Notes: generated from the letters alone by a model not told the origin. Numbered from the stretch's first letter, positions 17,453-29,933 are shown. The stretch is DNA of 45,960 nt from Deltaproteobacteria bacterium (GCA_021824125.1 JAKALO010000005.1:1-45960), one strand, 5' to 3'. Program-made: numbers and translations.

Positions 17453-18518
17453 CCCTGGCCCACGCATCGCCCGGCTTCTGTCCCTGCTCTCCCGGCGCCG
17501 GATCGATCTGTTCCTCTGCAGCCGCATGACCAACATCCGGTACCTCTGCGGGTTCACCGGCAGCGACGGCGTCCTCCTCGTCTCACCGGACGGGGCGACG
17601 CTCGTCACCGACGGGAGGTATTCGGAGCAGTCCCGACGGGAGGTCCGCGACGCGGATGTTTCAATATCCGACCGTAAGTGGATGGAGGTGGCCCGCAGGG
17701 TCCGTCGCGCCCGCGCTTCAAGAGTGGGTTTCGAGTCACGCCACCTTTCCGTCGACCTGTTCCGGCTTCTTTCCAGGGGCGTCGAGGAGAAGTGGGTGGC
17801 CTTGCACGACCCCGTGGAAGGGCTCCGCATGCTGAAGGAAGAAAGCGAGATCCGCGCGATCGAGGCGGCTGCGGTCACCGCGTCCGGCGCTCTCCTGGCC
17901 GTCCTGTCGGGCGGGTGGAAAGGCAGGAGGGAATCGGAGGTGGCAGCCGACCTGGAGCGGGAGATGAAGGCGCAGGGGGCGGAGGGCGCCTCGTTCCGTA
18001 CCATTGTCGCGTCGGGCCCGCGCTCGGCGATGCCGCACGCCGCGCCGACCTCCGCCAGGATCCGGGGCGCGGACCCCGTGGTTATGGATTTCGGGGCCTG
18101 TCGGGAAGGGTACTGTTCGGACGAGACGGTTACCCTTCTCCCCGGGCGGATCCCCCCTGATTTTCGCAGGGCGGTCGACGCTGTCCGCAAGGCCCAGGAG
18201 GCGGGAATCCGCGCGATACGCCCCGGCGTCCCGTGCAGGGAGGTGGATGCCCGGGTGCGGGAATCGCTGGACCGCGCGGGTTTTTTGAAGTATTTTGGTC
18301 ACTCAAGCGGCCACGGGGTGGGTCTCGACATCCACGAGCGCCCATCGCTTGCCCCACGCTCGAAGGACTGTATTCGCGAGGGCATGGTGGTTACCGTCGA
18401 GCCTGGAGTGTATCTCCCCGGGGTGGGGGGGGTGAGGCTTGAGGACATGGTTCAGGTCACAGGGACCCGTGGGGAACGGATCACCTACCTCCCCAAAACG
18501 ATTTCAGGTCCGGCGTGA
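17442..18518 (+). CDS. M24-family Xaa-Pro aminopeptidase
   Basis: [33 protein letters not shown]; metal-site motifs [47 protein letters not shown]. Confidence 0.93.
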   Translation: MPASPGPRIARLLSLLSRRRIDLFLCSRMTNIRYLCGFTGSDGVLLVSPDGATLVTDGRYSEQSRREVRDADVSISDRKWMEVARRVRRARASRVGFESRHLSVDLFRLLSRGVEEKWVALHDPVEGLRMLKEESEIRAIEAAAVTASGALLAVLSGGWKGRRESEVAADLEREMKAQGAEGASFRTIVASGPRSAMPHAAPTSARIRGADPVVMDFGACREGYCSDETVTLLPGRIPPDFRRAVDAVRKAQEAGIRAIRPGVPCREVDARVRESLDRAGFLKYFGHSSGHGVGLDIHERPSLAPRSKDCIREGMVVTVEPGVYLPGVGGVRLEDMVQVTGTRGERITYLPKTISGPA

Positions 18519-18533
18519 CGGGGAGAGGGATTC

Positions 18534-19091
18534 ATGTATTCGACAGGGGATTTCCGCAACGGCCTGAAGATCGAGTTCGAGGGCGAGCCGTACCTGATCG
18601 TCTATTTTCAACACGTGAAACCCGGAAAAGGCGGGGCGTTCGTCCGCACGAAGATGAAAAACCTAAAGACGGGCTCCGTGCTGGAGCACACCTTCCGGAG
18701 CGGCGACAAGGTCGACAAGCCCGACCTGGAAGAGCGGGAAATGCAGTTCATGTACAAGACCGGGAACCAGTATCACTTCATGGACACGGGGAGCTACGAG
18801 CAGATATATCTCGACGAAGACCATGTCGGGGACTACGGAAATTACCTGATCGAGAACCTGTCCGTCAAGATCCTCTTCTACAGGGGGGAGCCCATCGGGA
18901 TAGACCTTCCCATTTTCATCGTGCTCCGCATCGTCGAATCGGAGCCCGGGGTACGGGGGGACACCGTGAGCGGGGGAAGCAAGCCGGCCAGACTGGAGTC
19001 GGGTGCGGTCGTGCAGGTCCCCCTGTTTCTGGACGTGGGGGACAGGATCAAGGTGGACACCCGGACCGGGACCTACATCGAGCGGGCGTAA
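18534..19091 (+). CDS. efp: Translation elongation factor P
   Basis: [32 protein letters not shown].. and C-terminal [24 protein letters not shown]. Confidence 0.96.
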   Translation: MYSTGDFRNGLKIEFEGEPYLIVYFQHVKPGKGGAFVRTKMKNLKTGSVLEHTFRSGDKVDKPDLEEREMQFMYKTGNQYHFMDTGSYEQIYLDEDHVGDYGNYLIENLSVKILFYRGEPIGIDLPIFIVLRIVESEPGVRGDTVSGGSKPARLESGAVVQVPLFLDVGDRIKVDTRTGTYIERA

Positions 19092-19104
19092 GGGGGGGGG
19101 AGAG

Positions 19105-19557
19105 ATGAACCTCAAGGAAATAAAGGAAATACTGGAGCTGCTGAAGGGTTCGGACGTCACCGAGCTCGAGGTGGCCCGCGGGGAGAACGTGTTGAAGGTT
19201 CGCCGCGGGACGCCCGGGGAGATCCGGCAGGCGGCAAGCCAGCTCCCGGTCGCCGCGCCGCCGGCCGGGGCCGAGGAACCGTCCCGCCCGGTCAAGGAGG
19301 CCGCGCCTAAAACCAGCGCCAAGGAGATCGTTTCACCGATCGTCGGAACGTTCTACCGCGCGCCCGCTCCCGACGCGTCCCCGTTCGTGGAGGTGGGGAC
19401 GCGCGTGACCAAGGGGCAGGTTTTGTGCATTATCGAGGCGATGAAAATAATGAACCAGATCGAGTCCGACGCGGGCGGCACCGTGACTGCGATCCTGGTT
19501 GAGAACGCGCAGCCCGTGGCGTACGGGCAGCCGCTCTTCCACATCACCCAGGACTAG
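19105..19557 (+). CDS. accB: Acetyl-CoA carboxylase biotin carboxyl carrier protein
   Basis: Start [23 protein letters not shown]; biotinylation motif [15 protein letters not shown]. Confidence 0.95.
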   Translation: MNLKEIKEILELLKGSDVTELEVARGENVLKVRRGTPGEIRQAASQLPVAAPPAGAEEPSRPVKEAAPKTSAKEIVSPIVGTFYRAPAPDASPFVEVGTRVTKGQVLCIIEAMKIMNQIESDAGGTVTAILVENAQPVAYGQPLFHITQD

Positions 19558-19568
19558 CCGGAGGCGGC

Positions 19569-20906
<1,338 letters not shown>

Positions 20907-20966
20907 GTGTCTCGATCCCGGCGCCGCGGGGCCGTGTTCGGGAAATGACAAGGAGAGAATAAGGGA

Positions 20967-22307
20967 TTGGGTTTTCTCGATTCGATAAGGAAAATGTTCT
21001 CCCCCCAGGAGGGGGAAGACCGTGCGTCCCTTTCGAAAAGGGTCCAGGTTTCCCCGCAGGATCCCCAGGCCCGTCAGAAGCTCGGTTTTTATCTCCTCCG
21101 GCAGGGGGAGGTCGTTGAAGGGCTCGATCAGCTCGCGCGCGCCGCGATCATGTACGAGAAAGACGGATTCGCGGGCAAGGCCATCGCCATCCTGCGCCAC
21201 ATGCTCAGGCACGATCCGTCCAATGTCGAGTTCCTTCGGTGGCTGATCCGCCTCCTGGCCCAGGAGGGTCTCACGGGGGACGCCATTCGGGAACTGGAAA
21301 ACGCGGTCGGCCGGCAGGGTCTCTTCTCGTCGGACGAGCAGAAGCTGGAGTTCCTGCGGAACGCGGGCGAGAGCCTGCCGAAATCCCCGTTGCCTTCCCT
21401 TTACATCGCCGACCTTTTCCGCGGCCAGCGGAAATTCTACGAGGCGATCAACGAGCTGGACAAGGCCGCTCAAAACGTCCAGGCCGCGGGGCTTGCCCCC
21501 GAATTCGCCGAGAGGCTTTCAGGGGTGATGCAGGCGGCGGACGACGACGTGGAGATCCTGGAGGCGTGCGGTTTCCTCTGGCTGCGGGTCGGAAAAACGA
21601 CCGAGGCGATTATCCTCCTTTCCGATGTCATCGAGGAAAACCGGAAAGAGGAGAATCCCGCGGACATCGAAGAGATGGAACGCGTGCTTGATGACATCCG
21701 TGAAGGCCGGAGCGTGGCAGGCGCCCTCTCCTTCCGCGATGCCGCAAGGAGGATGGCCGAGGCCGCGCAACAGCCCGCGCCTCCGGAAACGGTGGAGCCC
21801 CCCCCGGAACCGGTTGCCGGGCCGGAGCCGGAGCCCCCCCCGCAGGCGGTTTCCCTCGGGAAGGACGACTACCGGGACGAGGAATCCATCGTTCAGGATG
21901 CGCTTTCACGGCTCCAGGCGAAAGTCACGGAGGAGATCGGGGAATCGGATCCGGATGCCCGGTACAACCTCGGAATCGCATACAAGGAAATGGGCCTCCT
22001 GGACGAGGCCGTGGGTGAGTTCAACTTTGCGCTCAGGAAACCGGAGCTTCTGGTGGGAGCTTCTTCGCTGCTCGCGGACACGTTGGCCGCGAAGGGAAAG
22101 TTCGCGGAGGCGCTGGAGACCCTGGAGGGAGTGCTTTCTTCCGTTTCTCTCACGGGGACGGAACGCCTTGACGTTCGCTACCACAAGGCCGACCTGTTGA
22201 ACCGCTGCGGCAACGAGGAGGAGGCGAACAGGCTCTTGCTCGAGATCTTCGGTGAGGCGCCCGGATACAGGGACGTCGCGTCGAGGACGGAGCGCCTTCG
22301 CCGGTAG
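20967..22307 (+). CDS. TPR-repeat protein
   Basis: Helical repeats (LGFYLLRQGEVVEGLDQLARAAIMYEKDG; YNLGIAYKEMGLLDEAVGEFNFALRKP) with a central Pro-rich linker. Confidence 0.75.
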   Translation: MGFLDSIRKMFSPQEGEDRASLSKRVQVSPQDPQARQKLGFYLLRQGEVVEGLDQLARAAIMYEKDGFAGKAIAILRHMLRHDPSNVEFLRWLIRLLAQEGLTGDAIRELENAVGRQGLFSSDEQKLEFLRNAGESLPKSPLPSLYIADLFRGQRKFYEAINELDKAAQNVQAAGLAPEFAERLSGVMQAADDDVEILEACGFLWLRVGKTTEAIILLSDVIEENRKEENPADIEEMERVLDDIREGRSVAGALSFRDAARRMAEAAQQPAPPETVEPPPEPVAGPEPEPPPQAVSLGKDDYRDEESIVQDALSRLQAKVTEEIGESDPDARYNLGIAYKEMGLLDEAVGEFNFALRKPELLVGASSLLADTLAAKGKFAEALETLEGVLSSVSLTGTERLDVRYHKADLLNRCGNEEEANRLLLEIFGEAPGYRDVASRTERLRR

Positions 22308-22362
22308 CCGCCGGCGGGGTGTTGCATTTTGCGTGCTTCCTGTGGTAAAGAACGGTGAAAAA

Positions 22363-22437
22363 GCGGGCGTAATTCAGGGGTAGAATGCAAGCTTCCCAAG
22401 CTTGACGTCGCCGGTTCGAATCCGGTCGCCCGCTCCA
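22363..22437 (+). tRNA. tRNA-Gly (anticodon CCC), CCA encoded
   Basis: Acceptor GCGGGCG/CGCCCGC, anticodon stem CAAGC-TTCCCAA-GCTTG, T-arm GCCGG-TTCGAAT-CCGGT, TCCA end. Confidence 0.93.
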
Positions 22438-22464
22438 TTCTTTTTTTCCCGATATACTCTATAA

Positions 22465-25400
22465 TTGGTACCCATGTCGAGGCGATGGGTGTGGTGGGCA
22501 GCAGGCGGTCTCCTCCTCGTCGTCCTTCTGGCGTTCGGGGCGTGGCGGCTTTCACGCGAGATACCGGACCGCCTGCGCGAGGCGGAGGAGGCGATCCGGG
22601 AGGAGGCCGCAAGGAACGGTCTCCTGGTTTCTTTCCGGGGGCTCAAGTTTCATCTTCTTTACCCGCGCGTATCGATTGACGATATCGAAATACGCGACGC
22701 GGCGGCGGGTCTTCGGCTTCTCTGGGCCGAGCGCGCGGAAATCTCAATTTCGCCGGGCCGCCTGCTCTCCGGAGAATCGCCGGTTTCCCGCATTAGAATC
22801 CGGAATTACACCCTTCACCTCGAGGAGGCGAACCGCCCCCTGTTGGACAGGCTGCGCGCCGGGAAGCGGGAGGGGGCCATGCCGGAAATACTCCTCCTGG
22901 GAGGAACCGCCCGCATAGGACCGCTCGGGCCGGTAAAGCGTTGGGAGGCGAAGATCCCCGAATTGCGCATCAGGGAGGTCAAGTTCCTGGGTACCCGGAT
23001 CACCCTGAAGGCCGAGGAGACCTCCGGAGAAATGGTTCTTCCGAAGGCGGGGGCCGGGAACTGGCCATTCGTGGCGCTTGAGGCGGACATGTTCCACCAC
23101 GATGGGGCGATACGCGTGCGGAAGCTGAAGGCCTCGGGTACGTCCGCCGCCCTGAGGCTGTCGGGTCTCGTGGATTACGGGCGGCGATCCGGAGACGTCA
23201 AACTGTCCGGGGAGGCCGACCTGGCCCGATGGATCTCATCGGGCGCGCCGGCCTCCGCCTGGCTCGGGAGGTTTGCCACGATCGGGATCGTTGATTTTTC
23301 CGCTTCCCTCGAGGGGACGATAGACAATCCCGGCGGCTCTGGTAAATTCCTGCTGCGAAACGGCCTGCTCACGGGGGGCGCGCCGGCGGAAGGGGAGATT
23401 GAGGTCTCCGTCGGGAAACGGCAAGTCCGGATCGATTCCGTGAAGGGAAGGATATGGGGTGGAACCCTGACGGGCAACGGCTCCTACGACGCCGGATCGG
23501 GGCGCGTGGAGGGGAAACTTTCCCTGAACCGGGTGTCTTTCGGAGCGGCGCCATGGAAGGAATGGGGCCTTCCCTGGCGCCCCGCCGGCAAGGGGGATGC
23601 GGAGATCGTTCTCTCCGGGCGCGGTGATCGCGTGCACGGGGTTTTCTCCTGGAAGAACCCGTCGGGGCTGGAACGGGTGGTTCGGGGAAAGGAAGCGGTA
23701 GAGACTGTCAGGCTTCCGTTATCCGGGACGGTGAACGGAGACTATCTCCCCGGCAGCGTGCTTGCCCTTGCGAAGTTCAGTGTACGGGCGGGGGAAGCCG
23801 AATTGTCGGGGAGAGGCGAAATCGCCCTTCCCGCGAGGCACCTTCGGTTGGACGGGGAATTGTCCCTCCCCCGGGGGAAGGCATCGGAATACGGTTTGAA
23901 CGCTCCGGTTTCGTGGGTGGGCGCTTCCGGGGAATGGACGATCGAGGGCGTCGCCGACAGGCCCCGCGTCGAGGTCCGGCTGGAGGCTCGCGAACTCTCC
24001 GCCAGGGGTTTGCCCCCGGTTCCCGTCATGATGAAACTTGTCGGGTATCCCTCCGACGTTGTTCACTTCGTGGCGGACATCCCGGCGAAAGTCGCCAGGA
24101 CTACGGCGACAGGCACCTTCTCCGGGCCGTTGTCCGGAAAGCCCTTCCTGGTGGAGGCTTCGCTTGCGGCCCGCGAAATCGATTTTTCCGAGGCAGGACG
24201 CTGGCTCAGGACCGTCATGGCTTCTCCAGGGAAAGACACCGCGGCGGCGGAGCGCTACACCGCCGGGCTTGCCGGGTCTGGGAACGCCGACCTGCAGGTC
24301 TCCCTGGGTAAAGAGACGTATTCCATCACGGGGACGCTGCGTTCAGGCGAGCTTCGGCTTGCGGGATTCAGCCTCGGGGATGTTTCCGCCGAGGGGGTGT
24401 GGAGCCGGTCAGGGACCGGACAGTCCTGGAAGGCCGGTGTGCAGGGAAAGACGGCGGGGAAGGGGGAATTCCGCCTGGCGGGGGAAGGAAAGGGCGGGAC
24501 CGCGATCGTTTCCGGTTCAATCGACCGGCTCGATCTTGAGAAGGCGCTCCCCGTATTCGCGTCCGGCCTCCGCCTCCGGGTCCAGGGAACCGCCGGGCTC
24601 CGGTTCGCCTCACGATTCGCGGACGGGGAGTGGGAGCTCGATTCCTTGTCCGCGTCCGTGCCCAGGTTGTCCGTGGACAACGTGGCCTGGGAAGGAGTGT
24701 CGGCCGAGGGCTCCCTTGGCGTGTCCTCCGGCAGGGTAGTTGTCGCTTCCCGTTCGCCGGAAATGCGCCTTGACGCGGAGGTTGGCCGGGGCGGGGATTG
24801 GCCGGTGAGCATCGCCTTTTCCGCGACCGACGTTCCAACGGGTTTCGTTCTCTCCGCCGCCGGGCAGCCGGGTGTCGCCTCGAAAGGGAAATGGAACGCC
24901 GGGGTGGACGGGGTGTTCAAAGCCGCCGTGCTGCTTTCGGAGAAAACGTTCCACCCGGGTGCGGTCTCCACGCTGCGTTTTTCGGCGTCGTCGTCGTCGC
25001 CGTCGATTTCGGGGCTGGATTTCGAGGAACTTCGGGCGGCCGGGAGAAAAGAAGGGGACGCCGTCGTCGGTGAAATCTCCTCTCGTGCCCCGGACAGCCG
25101 CCTTTCCTTCTCCCTGGCCCTGCGGGAGCCGTTCGCTTTCCGCGTGGAAGGCCCCCTGTCTTTCGCGGCGGTCGACGGAAAGGGCAGGGAATCCGGGAAG
25201 GCGAAGCTTTCCGTCAACGGGAGCGCGGCGATCGCCGGCGCCCTCCGCTCCATATCGAGCACCACCGGCACCCTCCTGGTCGACCAGTTCGTCTACAAGG
25301 ACGGCGGCTTCGAAATGTCAGGCAAGAAGATCTCCGCCCGGTTCCTGCCCGAGGGGATAACCTGGGCCGGCGGCACCCTTATGGCGGCGGGATCCCCCCT

Positions 25401-26757
25401 CGATGTTTCGGGTAAGGTCTCCTGGAATGGAGACCTGGATGTTCACGTCGAAGGGAGCGTCCCCGCCGCCGCCATCCACCTTCTCACCGACGTGTTCGAC
25501 CGCCTCGACGGCGTCATGCGGCTCAATCTGCGGCTGTCCGGAAAGCTGGACAACCCCATCATGGTGGGTACGGGCCGCCTGGAGAGGGGAACCTTTTCCT
25601 TCCACGGGTACTCCCAGTTGTTCGAGGACATGAAAGCGGACGCCGTCATCAGCAGGGAAAAGATCATCTTCGATCACTTCGAGGGGAGGAGCGGCGGCGG
25701 GTACATCGACGGGAGGGGGGAACTTCCGCTCCGCTTCGACGCCCACCAGCGCCTGTATTTTACCGTGGACTTCTTCGACATGATCTTCCCATACCCGGAC
25801 GAATTCCGCCCCGTCCTGCAGGGGCACGTCGAGCTCCTGGGGCCTTTTGACGATTTTCTCGTCCTGGGAGAGGTGGAAGTGCAGTCCGCGCGCTATAGCC
25901 GGACCTTGCGCGCCGAGAAGGCGCTCGTCGATTTCCGGAGGCGCCTGGTGGACGTTACCGCCCGCAAGGAAAATTCCGGTTTCCGGGTCCGGCTGGACGT
26001 GGACGGGATCGCGGACGGGACGATCCGGATCAAGAACAACCTCGCGGATGCAACGGCCAGGGGTGAGTTCAAGATCGTCGGGGACACGAACCGGGTCATC
26101 GTCCTGGGGTCCTTCGACGTCAACGAGGGGTTTGTCGAATACCAGGGGAACCGTTACGATCTCAAGCGGGTAAGCGTAGACTTTCTTGACCCGAGGCGGA
26201 ACAACCCGAGCCTGGAAGTCCGCGCGGAAACCAGGAAGGGAAACGTCTCGGTCATGGTCAGCGTGTCGGGGACGCTGGAAAAATACGAGGTGGACCTCAC
26301 CTCGGACCCTCCGCTCGGCAAGAACGACATCGTGAGCCTCCTGTCGCTGGGCGTGACCACGAAGGAGCTGGTAGGCTCCGAGGGGACGGTGTCCGCCGCC
26401 GCCGCGTCTTCGGTTGTGCTCGGACCGTACAAGGGGGAGTTTGAAGAGAGAATCCGTGGGGTCGTGAGGCTGGACAAGTTCTCGATCGAGCCGTCGTATT
26501 CCTCATCCAACAAGTCGTTCGAGCCGAAGTTCATCGTGGGCAAGTCCTTCGGGGAGCGGTTCTCCGTCTCGGTATCCACGAGCGTGGGCACGACCACGGA
26601 GAGCAGCGCGACGGCTGAGTACAAGCTCCTGGAGAACGTCTATCTGCAAGGTGCCTGGGAAAGCGCGACGACGACCAGGGAAGGCGACCTGGGCGCCGAC
26701 GTCAAGATCCGCTACCGGTATCGTCAGCTCAAGGATTTCCTGCGTGGCCGCAATTAG
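22465..26757 (+). CDS. tamB: TamB/DUF490-family translocation and assembly module protein
   Basis: 1430 aa, N-terminal TM, AsmA-like beta repeats, C-terminal TamB pattern (GSFDVNEGFVEYQGNRYDLKRVSVDF.., DPPLGKNDIVSLLSLGVTTKEL); adjacent BamA-family gene. Confidence 0.88.
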   Translation: MVPMSRRWVWWAAGGLLLVVLLAFGAWRLSREIPDRLREAEEAIREEAARNGLLVSFRGLKFHLLYPRVSIDDIEIRDAAAGLRLLWAERAEISISPGRLLSGESPVSRIRIRNYTLHLEEANRPLLDRLRAGKREGAMPEILLLGGTARIGPLGPVKRWEAKIPELRIREVKFLGTRITLKAEETSGEMVLPKAGAGNWPFVALEADMFHHDGAIRVRKLKASGTSAALRLSGLVDYGRRSGDVKLSGEADLARWISSGAPASAWLGRFATIGIVDFSASLEGTIDNPGGSGKFLLRNGLLTGGAPAEGEIEVSVGKRQVRIDSVKGRIWGGTLTGNGSYDAGSGRVEGKLSLNRVSFGAAPWKEWGLPWRPAGKGDAEIVLSGRGDRVHGVFSWKNPSGLERVVRGKEAVETVRLPLSGTVNGDYLPGSVLALAKFSVRAGEAELSGRGEIALPARHLRLDGELSLPRGKASEYGLNAPVSWVGASGEWTIEGVADRPRVEVRLEARELSARGLPPVPVMMKLVGYPSDVVHFVADIPAKVARTTATGTFSGPLSGKPFLVEASLAAREIDFSEAGRWLRTVMASPGKDTAAAERYTAGLAGSGNADLQVSLGKETYSITGTLRSGELRLAGFSLGDVSAEGVWSRSGTGQSWKAGVQGKTAGKGEFRLAGEGKGGTAIVSGSIDRLDLEKALPVFASGLRLRVQGTAGLRFASRFADGEWELDSLSASVPRLSVDNVAWEGVSAEGSLGVSSGRVVVASRSPEMRLDAEVGRGGDWPVSIAFSATDVPTGFVLSAAGQPGVASKGKWNAGVDGVFKAAVLLSEKTFHPGAVSTLRFSASSSSPSISGLDFEELRAAGRKEGDAVVGEISSRAPDSRLSFSLALREPFAFRVEGPLSFAAVDGKGRESGKAKLSVNGSAAIAGALRSISSTTGTLLVDQFVYKDGGFEMSGKKISARFLPEGITWAGGTLMAAGSPLDVSGKVSWNGDLDVHVEGSVPAAAIHLLTDVFDRLDGVMRLNLRLSGKLDNPIMVGTGRLERGTFSFHGYSQLFEDMKADAVISREKIIFDHFEGRSGGGYIDGRGELPLRFDAHQRLYFTVDFFDMIFPYPDEFRPVLQGHVELLGPFDDFLVLGEVEVQSARYSRTLRAEKALVDFRRRLVDVTARKENSGFRVRLDVDGIADGTIRIKNNLADATARGEFKIVGDTNRVIVLGSFDVNEGFVEYQGNRYDLKRVSVDFLDPRRNNPSLEVRAETRKGNVSVMVSVSGTLEKYEVDLTSDPPLGKNDIVSLLSLGVTTKELVGSEGTVSAAAASSVVLGPYKGEFEERIRGVVRLDKFSIEPSYSSSNKSFEPKFIVGKSFGERFSVSVSTSVGTTTESSATAEYKLLENVYLQGAWESATTTREGDLGADVKIRYRYRQLKDFLRGRN

Positions 26758-29515
26758 CTTCAGGCGGGTCGCGGCATCGGCGGCGGGGCTGCTCCTCCTT
26801 GCCTTGCCACTTGCCGGCCGGGCCGCCGAGGCCACGCCCGGGAAAATCCACCCCGTGGTCTCTTCGGTGAGTTTCCGGGTAGCCTCCCCCTATCTCCTTT
26901 CCTACGACGAGCTTGCAAGCCTGGTCAAGATCCGCCCCGGGGATCTCCTGACCGAAGCGGCCGTGAGGGATTCCATACGGGAACTTTACGCAAAGTCGGT
27001 CTTCCGGGAGGTCGCCGCCTACGCGCGGGACGACGAGGGGAAAACCGGGGTAATGTTTGCCCTTTCCCCGTACCCGGTAATAAGCGACGTCGAGGTGACG
27101 GGACAGGAGAGAGTTTCAACCGCACAGATCCTGTCGGCTTCCCGCATCAGGCGCGGCACTCCACTGGAGGGGCGCGATCTCCGCGAAGCAGAGGAACTGG
27201 TGAGAAAGGCGTTGGAGAAGAAGGGGTTCGTCGGTGCGACCGTCTCCATCTCGGTCGCCTGCAGCCTCGAAAGCGGAGTCGGAAGGCTTAGCATAGATGT
27301 GAAGGAGGGCGACCCCGGGGTCGTTCGCGGGGTCGAACTGCCCGGTGCGTCGTTCTTCAAAAGGGAAATACTGATGGAAAAGTTGGGGGTATCCCCCGGC
27401 TCCCATTTCGATTACCGGAGGAGTGAGAAAGGGATACGGGAACTCCGCTCATCCTACAAGAGGGCGGGGTTTCTCACGGTCCGAATCGCGGAGGCCGAGA
27501 TCACATCCGTGGGAGAGGGGGGGGTGGGGCTGGTCGTGCGGGTCGAGGAGGGCCCGAAGTACGAAGTGCGTTGGGAAGGGCGCAACCGCTATTCGATCGC
27601 GAAACTGGAGAAGGCGTCGGGGATATATGGGGAAGAGGAGACGACCGAAGCGGGTATCGTGCACGACGTCCGCGAACGGCTGATCGCCTTCCACCGGGAT
27701 CGCGACTACCTTCGCGCCGAAGTCGATGTCGACGTGGAGGAGAAGCCCGGCGGCCTGCGACAAATGAAGGTCACGGTGCGGCCGGGGTTGGCGGGCTACC
27801 TGAAAGATATCCGGTTCGACGGGAACGCGGGCATTCCCGCCAAGCGGCTCCGGAAGCAGATCATCAGCGAGGAACGAGGATTTTTTTCCTTCGTCACCGG
27901 GGCCGGAAAGCTGCGGGAGGAGGACTGGAACGACGACATGGGGGCCCTGGTCGGGCTCTACCAGAAGGAGGGATTCGTCCGCGCGCGCATCCCCTCCGTC
28001 GACACCGCGTGGGATGAGCGCGGCGGCATCACCAGGACGATCCACATAGAGGAAGGGGTCCGCTACAGGCTGCGGGAGATCCGGTTCCACGGCAACGACC
28101 ATTTCCTGCGGGAGGAGCTATTGGCCCACGCGGGAAACCGCGAGGGTGGCTTCGTCGACTACGTCGGGCTTGAGCGCGACCAGGAGGCGATCGCGGGCCA
28201 TTACCGGAACGCGGGGTATCTGGACGTCTCCATGCAAAGCAAGCTCGAGTTCGACGAGGAAAAAGACACGGTCGTGGCGCGGTTCGGCATAGAGGAGGGG
28301 CCCCGGTACGTCCTTGGGAAAGTCATCGTGCGGGGGAACCAGCTGACCGACCCGATCGTCATCCGGAGGGAGGTCGGCATTCGTGAAGGTTCTCCGGCAG
28401 GCGAGATGGATCTGCTGAAATTCCAGCAGGCGGTTTACGGCACGGGTTTGTACAAGAGCGTCAGGATCCAGAAAGTGAAACGGCCGTCGGAGGGGATCCT
28501 GGACCTTATCGTCGAGGTGGAAGAAACGCTTTTCTTCGAGGTCGAGTACGGGGTGGGGTACGGCACGGACACGGGGGTCCGTGGGGCCGTCGGCGTCAAG
28601 AACAGGAATCTCGACGGGAAGGGGCGGAATTTCTTCACCCGCCTGTCCGCAAGCCAGAAGGAACAGGTGTACCTCTGGTCCTTGCGCGAGCCCTGGATTT
28701 TCGGGAACCGGTGGAAATGGGAAGGGGGCCTCACCGGCTTTTACCAGGATGCCGTGCGGGAAAGCTTCAGCCTGAGGAAAACAAGCGTCGTGGCGAGCGT
28801 CACCCAGACCTTCTTCGACCGATCTTCACTTTCCCTGCAGTACGATGTTTCGAGGGACGACGTGTACGATGTGAAGCCGGGGGCCATCCTTTCCACGGAG
28901 GACCAAGGTACCGCCTACATCGCCGCGGGCCGTGGAGTTTTCGTCTTCGATTTCCGGGATGATCCCTTCAACCCTCGGCGCGGGTCGTTCAACTCCGGCT
29001 CGGCGGAATTGGCCTCCTACTATTTCGGCTCCGAGGTGGACTATTACAAGGTTGCAGGGCAATCCACCTGGTACTTCCCGGTGTCGCGGCGTAGCACATT
29101 CGTGGTTTCGGGCCGCGCGGGATATATCCATCCCTTGAGGGACACGAAGGAAGTGCCGATCCAGAAGAGATTCTTCCTCGGTGGGCGAACGACGGTCCGG
29201 GGGTTCAGGGAGGAGTCCCTGGGCCCCCGTGCGGCCGACGGAACGCCGACCGGCGGGAATTACATGATTAACTTCAACACGGAGTTGCGTGTTCCCCTTA
29301 AGTACGGTTTCAACGTTGCGGTGTTCGTAGACGCGGGAAGCGTCTGGATCCACGGGGTTCCCGACGGCAACTTCGATCTCCGGAAGGCGTCGGGGCTGGG
29401 CCTGCGGTATGTCACACCGATCGGGCCGATCGGCCTGGATTATGCGTGGAAGCTCGACCGCCGTGAGGGGGAATCCGCGTCGGAGTGGCACTTCACGATC
29501 GGGGCGGCATTCTGA
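26744..29515 (+). CDS. BamA/TamA (Omp85)-family outer membrane assembly protein
   Basis: GTG at 26744 opens a signal peptide (ASAAGLLLLALPLAGRAAE); POTRA-like repeats; beta-barrel with KRFFLGGRTTVRGFREESLGPR and GLDYAWKLDR..FTIGAAF. Confidence 0.93.
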   Translation: MAAISFRRVAASAAGLLLLALPLAGRAAEATPGKIHPVVSSVSFRVASPYLLSYDELASLVKIRPGDLLTEAAVRDSIRELYAKSVFREVAAYARDDEGKTGVMFALSPYPVISDVEVTGQERVSTAQILSASRIRRGTPLEGRDLREAEELVRKALEKKGFVGATVSISVACSLESGVGRLSIDVKEGDPGVVRGVELPGASFFKREILMEKLGVSPGSHFDYRRSEKGIRELRSSYKRAGFLTVRIAEAEITSVGEGGVGLVVRVEEGPKYEVRWEGRNRYSIAKLEKASGIYGEEETTEAGIVHDVRERLIAFHRDRDYLRAEVDVDVEEKPGGLRQMKVTVRPGLAGYLKDIRFDGNAGIPAKRLRKQIISEERGFFSFVTGAGKLREEDWNDDMGALVGLYQKEGFVRARIPSVDTAWDERGGITRTIHIEEGVRYRLREIRFHGNDHFLREELLAHAGNREGGFVDYVGLERDQEAIAGHYRNAGYLDVSMQSKLEFDEEKDTVVARFGIEEGPRYVLGKVIVRGNQLTDPIVIRREVGIREGSPAGEMDLLKFQQAVYGTGLYKSVRIQKVKRPSEGILDLIVEVEETLFFEVEYGVGYGTDTGVRGAVGVKNRNLDGKGRNFFTRLSASQKEQVYLWSLREPWIFGNRWKWEGGLTGFYQDAVRESFSLRKTSVVASVTQTFFDRSSLSLQYDVSRDDVYDVKPGAILSTEDQGTAYIAAGRGVFVFDFRDDPFNPRRGSFNSGSAELASYYFGSEVDYYKVAGQSTWYFPVSRRSTFVVSGRAGYIHPLRDTKEVPIQKRFFLGGRTTVRGFREESLGPRAADGTPTGGNYMINFNTELRVPLKYGFNVAVFVDAGSVWIHGVPDGNFDLRKASGLGLRYVTPIGPIGLDYAWKLDRREGESASEWHFTIGAAF

Positions 29516-29531
29516 TGCGCGCGCCGGGGCG

Positions 29532-29933
29532 CTAAGCGAGCGCCGGTACCGGCTCCTGGCGGATCACGCGGGTCTTCGCGATGCGGTCCCCGAGCCTTCG
29601 GCGGTCGGGGCTGCGGAACAGCGCGAACGTTTCGATGACCAGCGTTGCGGGTAAGAGGTAGGGTACGAGAAACAGTACGTTGCGGAACGATGAGTCCACG
29701 AACGAGATGGGGCGCCCGTCGATGTGGATAACCCGGATTCCCATGACCTTTTTGCCGACGCTCTGGCCGGAAAAGAAGCCGTCCCGGAAGACGATGTAAA
29801 TCATCGAGAGGAAGGTCGCAAGGAAGTGGCTGACGCCCCCCAGGCCGTAGAAAAGGGCGATGTAAAGGATCAGGTCGATCAGGAATGCCAGGGAGCGGGT
29901 CTGCCAGTCGGCGGCGGCGAATTCGTCCGCCAT
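29532..29933 (-). CDS. RDD-family membrane protein
   Basis: FAAADWQTRSLAFLIDLILYIAL, DGFFSGQSVGKKVMGIRVIHIDGRPISFVDSSFRNVLFLVP. Confidence 0.88.
   Translation of the reverse strand: MADEFAAADWQTRSLAFLIDLILYIALFYGLGGVSHFLATFLSMIYIVFRDGFFSGQSVGKKVMGIRVIHIDGRPISFVDSSFRNVLFLVPYLLPATLVIETFALFRSPDRRRLGDRIAKTRVIRQEPVPALA

Noticed and set aside
24970-25030. Ser codon run (tcgtcgtcgtcg) in tamB as a phase-variable microsatellite
   Set aside because: Short trinucleotide run that keeps frame; unlikely to switch expression.
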